From the NCBI GenBank assembly GCA_017854535.1, contig JAFMHL010000017.1:1-64000 (forward strand): a stretch of 64,000 bases of DNA. The letters are read 5' to 3'. The notes under the pieces are model-generated. The model was not told the DNA's origin and did not search any database. It was given only the letters and a program-made list of their open reading frames with translations. The stretch comes from Nitratireductor sp. Its GTDB lineage: Bacteria > Pseudomonadota > Alphaproteobacteria > Rhizobiales > Rhizobiaceae. This document shows, in pieces, positions 27,012 to 34,914 of this stretch. The translations under genes were made by a program, and so were the position numbers. How positions within the stretch are numbered: position 1 is the stretch's first letter; each line of letters starts with the position of its first letter.

Positions 27012-27806
27012 TTACTGCTTCTTTTGAGAAATAAACGGCACCGATAAAGACCACATCAAATTAGCTGGCTTTTCGTCTTGCCACTCCGATAGGCCAATCG
27101 TCATGCCATCATGACCCATTTCAGGTTGATCAATATAGGTTTTGAAAATCCTGTCCCAGATGGAAAGATTGAACCCATAATTTGAGTCTGTTTCATCACC
27201 GATAGCCGAATGATGAACACGGTGCATATCCGGCGTAACAATCAAAATACGCAGAATTTTGTCCACCCATAGCGGTAATTTGAAATTGGAATGATTGAAC
27301 ATGGCCCCGCCATTCAAAACAATCTCGAATATCAGAACAGCCACCGCAGGCGCGCCAAGAGCCAAAACAACAGCGTATTTCCAAACCATGGACAGTAAAA
27401 TTTCAATTGGGTGAAACCTGATGGCAGTCGTAACATCAATATCCACGTCAGAATGATGCATCCGGTGAATACGCCAAAATATCGGAATTTTGTGGGATGC
27501 CACATGGGATAGCCAAATAGCGAAATCCAGCACCACAAAAGAGATGAGAACAGCCAGCCAGATCGGCGCAGTGATCATGTTGAACAGCCCAACACCGTTT
27601 TCTGCAGCCCACAATGCACCGCCCACAGCCGCTGTTTTGAACACTAGGCGCACAAGCACTGAGTCTATAATGACAATTGCCCAATTGGTGAGCCAGCGTT
27701 TGGTTTTCACAGGACGCAGTTCGCGCCGTGGCGCGAAATATTCACAGGCGGCCATAACGGCAAATAGCCCAATGAAGATCGACAAACGGATGGTTGCTTC
27801 AGACAT
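27012..27806 (-). CDS. Sterol desaturase/fatty acid hydroxylase family protein
   Basis: Integral membrane di-iron enzyme family, 264 residues from the ATG with AGAAGGAAT upstream (eight codons inside the longest frame). Histidine boxes are present: HVASH, HRMHH followed by TAIRFHP, NHSN and HRVHHS near the C-terminus. Four hydrophobic segments flank them. Members hydroxylate or desaturate sterols, fatty acids or carotenoid-like lipids; the substrate here cannot be told, though bacterial homologues often modify membrane lipids or ornithine lipids. Convergent with the solute-binding gene (19 bp gap), divergent from lysK. Confidence 0.9.
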   Translation of the reverse strand: MSEATIRLSIFIGLFAVMAACEYFAPRRELRPVKTKRWLTNWAIVIIDSVLVRLVFKTAAVGGALWAAENGVGLFNMITAPIWLAVLISFVVLDFAIWLSHVASHKIPIFWRIHRMHHSDVDIDVTTAIRFHPIEILLSMVWKYAVVLALGAPAVAVLIFEIVLNGGAMFNHSNFKLPLWVDKILRILIVTPDMHRVHHSAIGDETDSNYGFNLSIWDRIFKTYIDQPEMGHDGMTIGLSEWQDEKPANLMWSLSVPFISQKKQ

Positions 27807-28000
27807 TGAATAATTCCTTCTAGAAGGCATTCTATATTTCGATCAGACAAGCTAGCAAATCAAGCGTCTGTTACCCGCCGCATTTCCAATCACTGTAAAC
27901 AAGATACCATATAGGCCAAGATTTTGGCTTGGCATTGTTTGTATCATGATTTAAACCCCAACCTGACTATAAATCTTCTCAAATATACCGGAAAACTGAC

Positions 28001-29620
28001 ATGACAGGCGCAACTTTGCCCGATCTTCATATTACGCCCGAACTCCATGCTGCTGCATTGGTTTCAAAATCTTGGGCATTCGAAGAGGCACGAAAGATTG
28101 TCAAACGTTATGAAAAAACAGGCTTTCCTGAAACTGTGTTGTTTGAGACAGGCTATGGACCGTCAGGCCTGCCCCATATTGGTACCTTCGGTGAAGTGGC
28201 CCGCACAACAATGGTGATTAACGCGTTTCGCGTTCTGACCCATGATAAAGTAGCCATTCGGTTGCTCTGCTTTTCGGACGATATGGACGGTATGCGGAAA
28301 ATTCCGGGCAATGTTCCCAATCAGGAAATGTTGGCCGCACATATCGGAAAACCGTTGACCGTAGTGCCTGATCCTTTCAGCAATGAATATCCAAGTTTTG
28401 GGCATCACAATAATGCCCGTCTTCGTGCCTTTTTGGACCGGTTTGGTTTTTATTATGAATTCGCCAGTGCAACCGATTATTACCAGTCCGGAAAATTTGA
28501 CGACATGCTGGTGCATGCGCTCTCGAAATATCAGCAGATTATGGATGCTATGCTGCCCACCCTGGGCGAGGAGCGTCAGGCAACATATAGCCCGTTTCTA
28601 CCGATCTCGCCAAAAAGCGGCAAAGTCCTTTATGTTCCCATGAAATCGGTCGATCCAGAGGCTGGAACAATTACTTTTGACGATGAAGACGGCGAAGAGA
28701 TCACGATGTCGGTCAAAGGCGGACAGGTGAAACTTCAATGGAAGCCAGATTTTGGGATGCGTTGGGCAGCCCTTAATGTTGACTTCGAAATGTATGGCAA
28801 AGATCATCAGATCAACAGCAATCTATATGACAAAATTTGTCGTATCTTAGGTGGCCGTGCGCCAGAGCATTTTGTCTATGAACTGTTTCTGGATCAAAAC
28901 GGTCAAAAGATTTCGAAAACCAAAGGCAACGGTTTGACCATTGATGAATGGCTGACTTATGCGCCAACAGATAGCTTGTCGCTGTTCATGTACACAAAAC
29001 CAAGAACCGCAAAACGTCTCTATTTTGATGTGATACCGCGTCAGGTAGATGAGTATTTCCAGCATTTGGCAGCCTTTGAAAATCAGGATGCGGCCCAAAG
29101 ACTTGCAAATCCTGTTTGGCACATCCACAGCGGCAATCCGCCAAAAATCGGCATGCCATTGTCTTATTCCATGTTGCTCAACCTCGTGAGCGCTTCGAAT
29201 TCTGAAGATAAAGCGACCCTATGGGGCTTTATATCAAATTACGATAAGTCTTTATCACCGAAAACACACCCGAAACTCGATGAATTGGTTGGTTTTGCAA
29301 TCCGTTATTTTGCTGACTTTGTTAAACCGAATAAACAATTTCGTGCGCCAACCGAGGCAGAGCAGGCTGCATTGGCTGACCTGGATAAGAAACTTGCTAC
29401 TATTGATCCATTAAGTGATGGAGAGGCAATCCAGACGGAAGTATTTTCCATCGGAAAAGATCATGGATATGAAAATCTACGCGAGTGGTTTCAAGCGCTT
29501 TACCAGATCTTGCTTGGCGAAGATCAGGGGCCACGTTTCGGATCATTTGTTGCCTTATACGGTATCGATGAAACGCGGGTTCTCATTTCTAAAGCTCTTT
29601 CCGGTAAGCTGACAAATTAG
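28001..29620 (+). CDS. lysS: Class I lysyl-tRNA synthetase
   Basis: Class I-type LysRS (LysK form), 539 residues, charging tRNA-Lys; this archaeal-type enzyme replaces the class II enzyme in many alphaproteobacteria. The nucleotide-binding HIGH-like motif is [15 protein letters not shown] (about 52-65) and the KMSKS-like motif is KISKTKG (303-309). [17 protein letters not shown] precedes the latter, as usual. ATG start at 28001. The 170-bp upstream region, divergent from the desaturase gene, has no structured leader I recognise. A hairpin with a T-run follows the gene. Confidence 0.95.
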   Translation: MTGATLPDLHITPELHAAALVSKSWAFEEARKIVKRYEKTGFPETVLFETGYGPSGLPHIGTFGEVARTTMVINAFRVLTHDKVAIRLLCFSDDMDGMRKIPGNVPNQEMLAAHIGKPLTVVPDPFSNEYPSFGHHNNARLRAFLDRFGFYYEFASATDYYQSGKFDDMLVHALSKYQQIMDAMLPTLGEERQATYSPFLPISPKSGKVLYVPMKSVDPEAGTITFDDEDGEEITMSVKGGQVKLQWKPDFGMRWAALNVDFEMYGKDHQINSNLYDKICRILGGRAPEHFVYELFLDQNGQKISKTKGNGLTIDEWLTYAPTDSLSLFMYTKPRTAKRLYFDVIPRQVDEYFQHLAAFENQDAAQRLANPVWHIHSGNPPKIGMPLSYSMLLNLVSASNSEDKATLWGFISNYDKSLSPKTHPKLDELVGFAIRYFADFVKPNKQFRAPTEAEQAALADLDKKLATIDPLSDGEAIQTEVFSIGKDHGYENLREWFQALYQILLGEDQGPRFGSFVALYGIDETRVLISKALSGKLTN

Positions 29621-29637
29621 CAAACATATCATCGGAA

Positions 29638-29674
29638 TTGGCGAGGTGTATTAGTCTCGCCAAAGTCCTTTTTT
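29638..29674 (+). terminator. Terminator after lysyl-tRNA synthetase gene
   Basis: Perfect 8-bp arms TTGGCGAG / CTCGCCAA with a 10-base loop, then AGTCC and six T on the plus strand. The loop contains the stop codon of the convergent gene, so the hairpin overlaps its coding end. Confidence 0.55.
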
Positions 29675-30331
29675 CGCGCTCTTTGCCAAGTTCAGGGCAT
29701 CTGTAAAGCTTGGATGGGAACTTTTCGCCCAACCTTGTTCGATAACCCATTTTGCCAAGTCTCTTCCTGCGACCTGACACGCACCTTGAAATTCGTTGGT
29801 GTCTTTCCATTCCCCATTGCATGTGATGGATCGGCTTCGTATCAGGCGTTGCAAGGCTGACTTTGCAAAATTGCCACAGGGCCATTCGCCGTTTTGTCCA
29901 TTGCAAACAGCCGATGCTTCAGGGGCTACAATATCATTGAGGGTAATTCTTGTTTCGCCAGAAGTCAGAATGCCAGATGTTATCGCTATAGGTAGCGAAA
30001 ATATGTCTGGCTTTTTTGGAATGCGGGCCTTCTCAGCAGCGTTTTTTTCTTCTGCGGTTTCTAAAGGTTCAATTCGCTCAATCTTATCGTCTTTGACGAT
30101 AGGCGCGGGAAGTTGGCCATCACCGATAATGCGCAAGTCTTTTCGCGCTGTCTCTAACTCACTATCGCTTTTGCTAACCTCTGTTCCTTTGGGAATAGTC
30201 TTTTCAACGTCGGTAGGTGCAGATGTCGATTCTTTGTTCTTATCCGGATCATCACATCCGGTAAGGCCAAGCATGATTGCTAGTAGGATATATCCAAGAA
30301 TACGCCTGTCGAGGATAAACATATAGATCAT
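29651..30331 (-). CDS. Thermonuclease-like lipoprotein, probably inactive
   Basis: A 226-residue predicted lipoprotein: N-terminal hydrophobic stretch ending in the lipobox LTGC (about residues 22-25), a charged linker to about residue 120, then an SNase (OB-fold) domain: SGETRITLNDIVAPEASAVC, GEWPCGNFAKSALQRLI, CNGEWK and AGRDLAKWVIEQGWAK. Compared with active thermonucleases, by eye, only the glutamate of the APE motif is kept; the calcium-binding aspartate position reads V, the arginine before it reads T, and the YGR arginine is FQG. A structural or binding role is likelier than nuclease activity. Start at 30331 or three codons later. Confidence 0.8.
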   Translation of the reverse strand: MIYMFILDRRILGYILLAIMLGLTGCDDPDKNKESTSAPTDVEKTIPKGTEVSKSDSELETARKDLRIIGDGQLPAPIVKDDKIERIEPLETAEEKNAAEKARIPKKPDIFSLPIAITSGILTSGETRITLNDIVAPEASAVCNGQNGEWPCGNFAKSALQRLIRSRSITCNGEWKDTNEFQGACQVAGRDLAKWVIEQGWAKSSHPSFTDALNLAKSAKKGLWRD

Positions 30332-30374
30332 CCGTTTTTCAGGAGTAAATAGGCTGGAAAATATTCAGGCCTTT

Positions 30375-31037
30375 TTATTGGCTGGCCCAGACAATGCGTG
30401 CGATCCATTCCATATCCTTGAGCTGAATAACCCGGTCTTCATGCTCTGGGTTAACCGATACAAGTTCTACCAAAGTTGCGGTTTTACGCGCCAATTGCTT
30501 GGCCATAACCTCGCCTTCCTTGGTTTTAACAACAACGCGGTCGTTCTTACGAATGCTGGCCCCTGGCTGTACAATGATCACATCACCATCACGGTAAAGC
30601 GGTTCCATGGAATTACCGGCCACTTCCAGCGCGTAAATATGATCGTGATCTGCTGCCGGAAATTGAACTTCGTCCCAGCCTTGCCCAACAGGAAAGCCAC
30701 CATCGTCAAAAAAACCACCAACTCCGGCCTGTGCAAATCCCAGCAACGGAACATTTCGAATGGTCGGCATTTTGAACTTTGCAGCAATATCGACCACATT
30801 TAACGGACGATCCTCAACCAGTGCCATGAAGTCAGATAGCTTGGTTGATGTCGCGCTTAAAGCTTTTGCAATTGATTCTGTCGATGGCCAGCGTGGACGG
30901 CCTTCGCCCGTTACTCTCTTAGACTTGTTAAAAGAAGTCGGATCCAGACCCGCCTGTCGCGCAAGGCCTGAAGCAGAAAGATTGTTCTGGCTGGCAAGCG
31001 CATCCAGCGCTGCCCAAATACGATCATGTGATAACAA
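30375..31037 (-). CDS. S24/LexA-like helix-turn-helix repressor
   Basis: A 220-residue transcription factor with an N-terminal HTH (LSASGLARQAGLDPTSFNKS, about 20-39) and a C-terminal S24 peptidase fold. The self-cleavage signature is intact: Ala104-Gly105 in GFAQAGVGGFF, Ser143 in AGNSMEPLYRDGD and Lys180 in EVMAKQL. Proteins of this type in rhizobia are phage-repressor-like but chromosomal, not LexA itself. TTG start, as the conserved MLSHD opening requires it. An A/T palindrome 45-66 bp upstream overlaps the likely -35 region and may be its own operator. Cleavage could be RecA-dependent, which is inference. Confidence 0.88.
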   Translation of the reverse strand: MLSHDRIWAALDALASQNNLSASGLARQAGLDPTSFNKSKRVTGEGRPRWPSTESIAKALSATSTKLSDFMALVEDRPLNVVDIAAKFKMPTIRNVPLLGFAQAGVGGFFDDGGFPVGQGWDEVQFPAADHDHIYALEVAGNSMEPLYRDGDVIIVQPGASIRKNDRVVVKTKEGEVMAKQLARKTATLVELVSVNPEHEDRVIQLKDMEWIARIVWASQ

Positions 31038-31081
31038 AAATCTCGGCTCCAGATATATTATGCCAACAATTTACATCGACG

Positions 31082-31103
31082 AAAAAGGAAATTATTCCTT
31101 TTT
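31082..31103. promoter_or_regulatory. A/T-rich palindrome before the S24 repressor
   Basis: Nine-base arms AAAAAGGAA / TTCCTTTTT with an ATTA centre. It lies between the S24 repressor start and the end of the isomerase pseudogene. It can be read as an autoregulatory operator (candidate -10 TAATAT lies downstream toward the repressor) or as a weak terminator of the isomerase gene, since T-runs flank it on both strands. Confidence 0.4.
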
Positions 31104-31145
31104 AGCCAAAGCATTTGATTGAGTCCAGTCCCTCTTTCAAATTGA

Positions 31146-31763
31146 TCAGGCCGTGAAACCTGATCGACCAGAAGCCAACATATAATCGAGATATTCCAAT
31201 CGATCTTGCCCCCAAAACACTTCACCTTGATACACATAGGCAGGAGCGCCAATGGCATCTGCTGCAATGGCATCTTTTGAATTTGCCATTCTGATGTCCG
31301 CCGTTCCATCTTCCTTGGCAGCTTTCAAAACTGCATTAGCATCATGACCTGTTGAGCCAAGAAGATCAGCCATTACCGCCTCGTCAGCAATTTGAAGATC
31401 ATGGGTCCAAAGGGCTTCGCCGACGGCACGAACAAAACTGGCAGGGTCAGCCTTTGCCTGCATGATCGCAATGGCACAATGATCCGCCAAAGCTGGATTG
31501 GTTGGAAAATTGCTTGGCTGAGCATGAGCAGTCAATTTTCGAAATTCAGCAACGCGTTGAATTTCAACCAAGCGATAGCGTTGACGAACAGGTGGTCAGT
31601 TCGCAGGCATCACTGCGCCTGATACTTCCCAAACTGTAGCCAAATTTACAGGTTTGAAAACCACTTGCTTGGTGTGTTTTGCGGCTATTGCCATAAGCGT
31701 ATCATGGCCCAAAAAGGCAAAGGGAGAAGCTAACGTATAATAATAATCAATATGAGAAGTCAT
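31146..31763 (-). pseudogene. 2-hydroxychromene-2-carboxylate isomerase-like gene with in-frame TGA
   Basis: Reading the minus strand from the ATG at 31763 gives an intact DsbA-fold isomerase N-terminus (MTSHIDYYYTLASPFAFLGH, then VFKPVNLATVW), but codon 56 is TGA (31598-31596); the frame then continues without shift into PPVRQRYRLVEIQR and to a normal C-terminus (VFWGQDRLEYLDYML). Family members usually have arginine at this place, so a single CGA-to-TGA transition explains it. The Ser of the SPF motif that replaces the thioredoxin CxxC is present. Full length would be 205 residues, normal for the family. Either a recent nonsense pseudogene, a sequencing error, or read-through; a 141-residue fragment could start at a TTG. 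Confidence 0.8.
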
Positions 31764-31826
31764 AAAATATCTTTCCTGTTGGCAGCCTCGCTAAGATCAG
31801 CGTGATGCATCTTTGGTTTTCATCTA

Positions 31827-32444
31827 TCATGATGCTGGGAGTTGTGGAACTTGAACTAGGTAAAATATATCGGCCGGGGACAAATCCAGAATATAAAGTT
31901 TGAACTGGACCTCCTCGCGTTGATTGACCCATCCATTTTCAAAAACGAGGCGATCTCCCGGTTCAAATTCAACCGAATGATCGATAAATCTGTCTGAAAC
32001 AATATCCTCATCATTGCGCGTTATCTGGTTGAACGACAGTCCGTCGCCATAAATGCTTGGCTTGCCGAGTTTTTCTTGCAATTCAAATCTGAATCCTATC
32101 CAACCTGCCGCTGTAATATTATGCGTTACAAATTTTAAATGCATGCTTGTCCATGCGGCGAAGACGGAACGATCTTTCAAAAAACGACGCACATGCCTGA
32201 TGGTGATCGTGCTGGGTTTTAACGTTTCAATCTTTTGAACGATAACAATTGGATCTTCTTTGCTTCCTTCGCCGCTTACCGAAACTATTCTATGGCCGCC
32301 CAATTCATCGGAAAAAGTAAACGGCCCAGCTGTCATATTTCTTTCAGTGACGCTCTTTTCCTGAGCAGAACCAAGAGACGTCCAACCGAGCAGTATTGAA
32401 ACAGCAATAGCAGATGGCCAAATATAAGGGGCGCGATTATCCAT
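31827..32444 (-). CDS. Unknown exported protein
   Basis: A 205-residue protein with a signal peptide (hydrophobic stretch about 10-24, SAQ cleavage near 28). I do not recognise the family. The mature part is predicted beta-rich, with repeated Val/Ile strands (IVSVSGEGSKEDPIVIVQKI, TITIRHVRRFL), and FEPGDRLVFENGW near the C-terminus; it has no cysteine, so no disulfides. It lies upstream of the broken isomerase on the same strand. A secreted or periplasmic location is likely; function unknown. Confidence 0.75.
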   Translation of the reverse strand: MDNRAPYIWPSAIAVSILLGWTSLGSAQEKSVTERNMTAGPFTFSDELGGHRIVSVSGEGSKEDPIVIVQKIETLKPSTITIRHVRRFLKDRSVFAAWTSMHLKFVTHNITAAGWIGFRFELQEKLGKPSIYGDGLSFNQITRNDEDIVSDRFIDHSVEFEPGDRLVFENGWVNQREEVQFKLYILDLSPADIFYLVQVPQLPAS

Positions 32445-32524
32445 CCTTGAAGACTACGTCCGCGATCAAATTGATACAATGAGCAAACCACTGCTTCACA
32501 TCCTTGTTATCTCACCTATAGTTT

Positions 32525-33211
32525 ATGCTAGTTTTCAACAAAGAGTTTAACAAAGCCATGAACCGCAAGACTTCCGAAATGGATGAAAAGGCCCAAGCAT
32601 TGTTGCAAAGGGCCTATTCGCTGAAGGACAGTTCCCAGTCACAGGCGCTCTATGCCAGTTGGGCAAAGACCTATGATAAGACCATGCTCGAAGGTCTTGG
32701 CTATTTGACACCAAAGAACACCGCTGCGCTTTTGTCCAAGTTTGTTGCTGCAAAGCAATTGAGAACACTCGATGTAGGGTCTGGCACTGGCTTGGCCGGA
32801 CTTGAGTTGAACGCGCTGGGTTTCACCCATCTCGATGCTCTTGATTACTCGCCGCAAATGTTGGCTGTTGCCGCCCATCGAGGTGTGTACAAGAATATTA
32901 TCGAGGCTGATCTCAACCAAATGCTGGACATCCCAGACGACACCTATGACGCGATGATTTGCACAGGCACTTTCACCCATGCCCATGTGAGTGCAAAATG
33001 CCTGGATGAATTGTTCAGAATATTGAAGCCAGCAGGACATTTTGCCTGTACGGTTCACAACGATATCTGGCATACAGAAGGCTTCGAAGAAAAAACCACT
33101 GCGCTTTCGAAAACGGGGCTTTTGAAAACAGTCAATCAGGAATTGGGTATATATTATGCCGACAGCACCACGCCGGAAGGCTGGTATATTGTGTGGCAAA
33201 AACAGGGATAG
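32525..33211 (+). CDS. Class I SAM-dependent methyltransferase
   Basis: Rossmann-fold methyltransferase of 228 residues. SAM-binding motif I is TLDVGSGTGLAGLEL, with LDALDYSPQML as motif II, ADLNQMLDIPDDTYDAMICTG as motif III/IV and ILKPAGHFACTVHN as the post-motif strand. The opening SQALYASWAKTYDKTMLEGLGYLTP resembles methyltransferases of the ubiquinone/menaquinone or Williams-Beuren-like group. Substrate unknown. An ATG at 32558 is an alternative start; the upstream Shine-Dalgarno is weak in both cases. The SDR gene follows after 3 bp, so the three plus-strand genes here form one operon. Confidence 0.88.
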   Translation: MLVFNKEFNKAMNRKTSEMDEKAQALLQRAYSLKDSSQSQALYASWAKTYDKTMLEGLGYLTPKNTAALLSKFVAAKQLRTLDVGSGTGLAGLELNALGFTHLDALDYSPQMLAVAAHRGVYKNIIEADLNQMLDIPDDTYDAMICTGTFTHAHVSAKCLDELFRILKPAGHFACTVHNDIWHTEGFEEKTTALSKTGLLKTVNQELGIYYADSTTPEGWYIVWQKQG

Positions 33212-33214
33212 CAC

Positions 33215-33982
33215 ATGACGAAAACTGTATTGATCACGGGAGCGGCGCGCGGCATCGGCCTAGCAACAGCCAAACGGTTTTTGAAAGAAGGCTGGCAAGT
33301 AGCTGTTGTTGATATTGATGCAACAGAGCTGAAGATTGCCGAAAAGCAATTGCCTAAAGCTTTGATCATCCATGGCGATGTGTCCGACCCTTTTCAGGTT
33401 ACAGATTTCATGAATCGTATCAAGAGCGAATTCGGCCGTTTGGATGCCTTGGTCAACAATGCCGGCGTGGCCGATTTCGGCCCGATTGAAGAAACAACCT
33501 TTGAACGCTGGCGCCGTGTCATGGCGACCAATCTTGATGGCGTTTTTCTGGTTAGCCAGGCGGCGATCCCTTTGCTTAAACAACACAGCGATGGGGATGG
33601 AGGCGCAATTGTAAACATTGCCTCTATCTCGGGCCTACGCGGCTCTACTTTGCGGGTTGCATATGGAACTTCGAAAGCAGCGGTCAATCAACTGACCCTT
33701 CAACAGGCTGCTGAACTTGGTGAATACAAGATTCGTTGCAATTCGATCGCGCCGGGTCCCGTGCGAACTAAATTGGCTATGGCCGTCCACAGTCAGGAAA
33801 TCATTGATGCCTATCATGATGCGCTTCCTTTAAATCGTTATGGCTCAGAAGATGAAATCGCTAATGCAATCTGGTTTTTATGTTCAACCGAGGCCAGCTA
33901 TATGACCGGGCAATTGATTTCAGTTGATGGCGGTTTTCAGGGCATGGGCATTGGGCTTCCTGCATTGCGTTCAAAATCATGA
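33215..33982 (+). CDS. Short-chain dehydrogenase/reductase
   Basis: Classical SDR of 255 residues: cofactor motif TGAARGIGLA at the N-terminus followed by VVDIDATELK, whose aspartate favours NAD(H); NNAGVADFG; catalytic Ser in NIASISG and Tyr-Lys in YGTSKAAV; C-terminal SYMTGQLISVDGG. Substrate cannot be assigned. It overlaps the next gene by 4 bp (ATGA), indicating translational coupling with a transglutaminase-like protein, and follows the methyltransferase by 3 bp. Confidence 0.92.
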   Translation: MTKTVLITGAARGIGLATAKRFLKEGWQVAVVDIDATELKIAEKQLPKALIIHGDVSDPFQVTDFMNRIKSEFGRLDALVNNAGVADFGPIEETTFERWRRVMATNLDGVFLVSQAAIPLLKQHSDGDGGAIVNIASISGLRGSTLRVAYGTSKAAVNQLTLQQAAELGEYKIRCNSIAPGPVRTKLAMAVHSQEIIDAYHDALPLNRYGSEDEIANAIWFLCSTEASYMTGQLISVDGGFQGMGIGLPALRSKS

Positions 33983-34755
33983 ACGTGGATATCGAGGTCT
34001 ATCTCAGTTATTTCGCACCCCAAAAAACCGACATCCTTTTGCAAATCGAAGGAACGGAGCAGGGCAGTCAAAGCATTGTTTCTGCCAATATTGATATTCC
34101 TTTCACAGACCATTTCGTCAGAATTGAAGCTGAAGATGGTTATGGAGAACGTATCTGGCTTCGCACCACCGGAGAGTTTCGCTGTACCTACAATGCCCGG
34201 ATTAAAATCATACGCGATGTGGTTGAAATCGCGGATCTCAAATCGACGCCTGTACACAAATTGCCGGCAGCAGCCATCCGCTATTTGATGCCGTCGCGCT
34301 ATTGCCCGTCCGGCGAATTCCAGCAATTTGTCCATGACAAATTTGATGGGAAGAAAGGCGGCAAAAAAATCGCTGCCATGCGTGACTGGATTTTGAAGAA
34401 CATCCAATATGTTCCAGGCGCCAGCAATTTTCTCACCACGGCTGGAGACACATTTGTTCATCGCCAAGGGGTCTGCCGGGATTTCGCCCATGTAATGATC
34501 TCCCTTGCCCGAGCGGGCGGCATTCCGGCGCGTTACGCCAGCGTTTACAGCCCTGATGTAACACCTCAGGATTTTCATGCCATCGCCGAAGTCTGGCTCG
34601 ATGGTGCTTGGCACATGGTGGACGCAACAGGCATGTCGAACCCGCAATCCACGGTCCGCATCGGCGTTGGTCAGGACAGCGCCGACGTAGCTTTTTTAAC
34701 GGGCTTTGGGAATATTGATTTCAACGCTCAAAACGTCTGGGTAAAACAAGTTTAG
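33979..34755 (+). CDS. Transglutaminase-like protease-fold protein
   Basis: A 258-residue cytoplasmic-looking protein of the bacterial transglutaminase-like superfamily. The catalytic triad is visible: Cys in RQGVCRDFAHVM, His in DFHAIAEVWLDG, Asp in WHMVDATGM. An N-terminal beta-rich domain precedes it. These enzymes act as cysteine peptidases or amidases in most bacterial cases; the substrate here is unknown. Coupled by ATGA overlap to the SDR. Last gene of the operon; the 159 bp after it contain a weak hairpin and the terminator of the convergent fad operon. Confidence 0.9.
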   Translation: MNVDIEVYLSYFAPQKTDILLQIEGTEQGSQSIVSANIDIPFTDHFVRIEAEDGYGERIWLRTTGEFRCTYNARIKIIRDVVEIADLKSTPVHKLPAAAIRYLMPSRYCPSGEFQQFVHDKFDGKKGGKKIAAMRDWILKNIQYVPGASNFLTTAGDTFVHRQGVCRDFAHVMISLARAGGIPARYASVYSPDVTPQDFHAIAEVWLDGAWHMVDATGMSNPQSTVRIGVGQDSADVAFLTGFGNIDFNAQNVWVKQV

Positions 34756-34856
34756 TCATTTGATTTTGGCCATTCCGATATTCAAACACTTCCACTTGCT
34801 CAAGCCCGAGGATGACCATTGAGTTGGTTGCACTCCAAAACTTCGGAGTGATTAAC

Positions 34857-34886
34857 AAAAACCCCGATCAGTTTCCTGACCGGGGT
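34857..34886 (-). terminator. Terminator of the beta-oxidation operon
   Basis: On the minus strand the stem ACCCCGGTCAG / CTGATCGGGGT (one mismatch, 4-base loop) is followed by TTTTT. It is 29 bp downstream of the fadJ stop codon and may also serve the convergent plus-strand operon as a barrier. Confidence 0.75.
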
Positions 34887-34914
34887 TTGATATTCTCAAT
34901 TCAGGAAAGCCATT

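Noticed and set aside
31596-31598. TGA as a selenocysteine codon
   Set aside because: No selenocysteine-type family, no cysteine at that position in relatives as I recall, and no stem-loop looked for or seen; a nonsense change is simpler.
34831-34850. Hairpin CACTCC/GGAGTG as a terminator of the transglutaminase operon
   Set aside because: Only 6-bp arms and no T-run on either strand.
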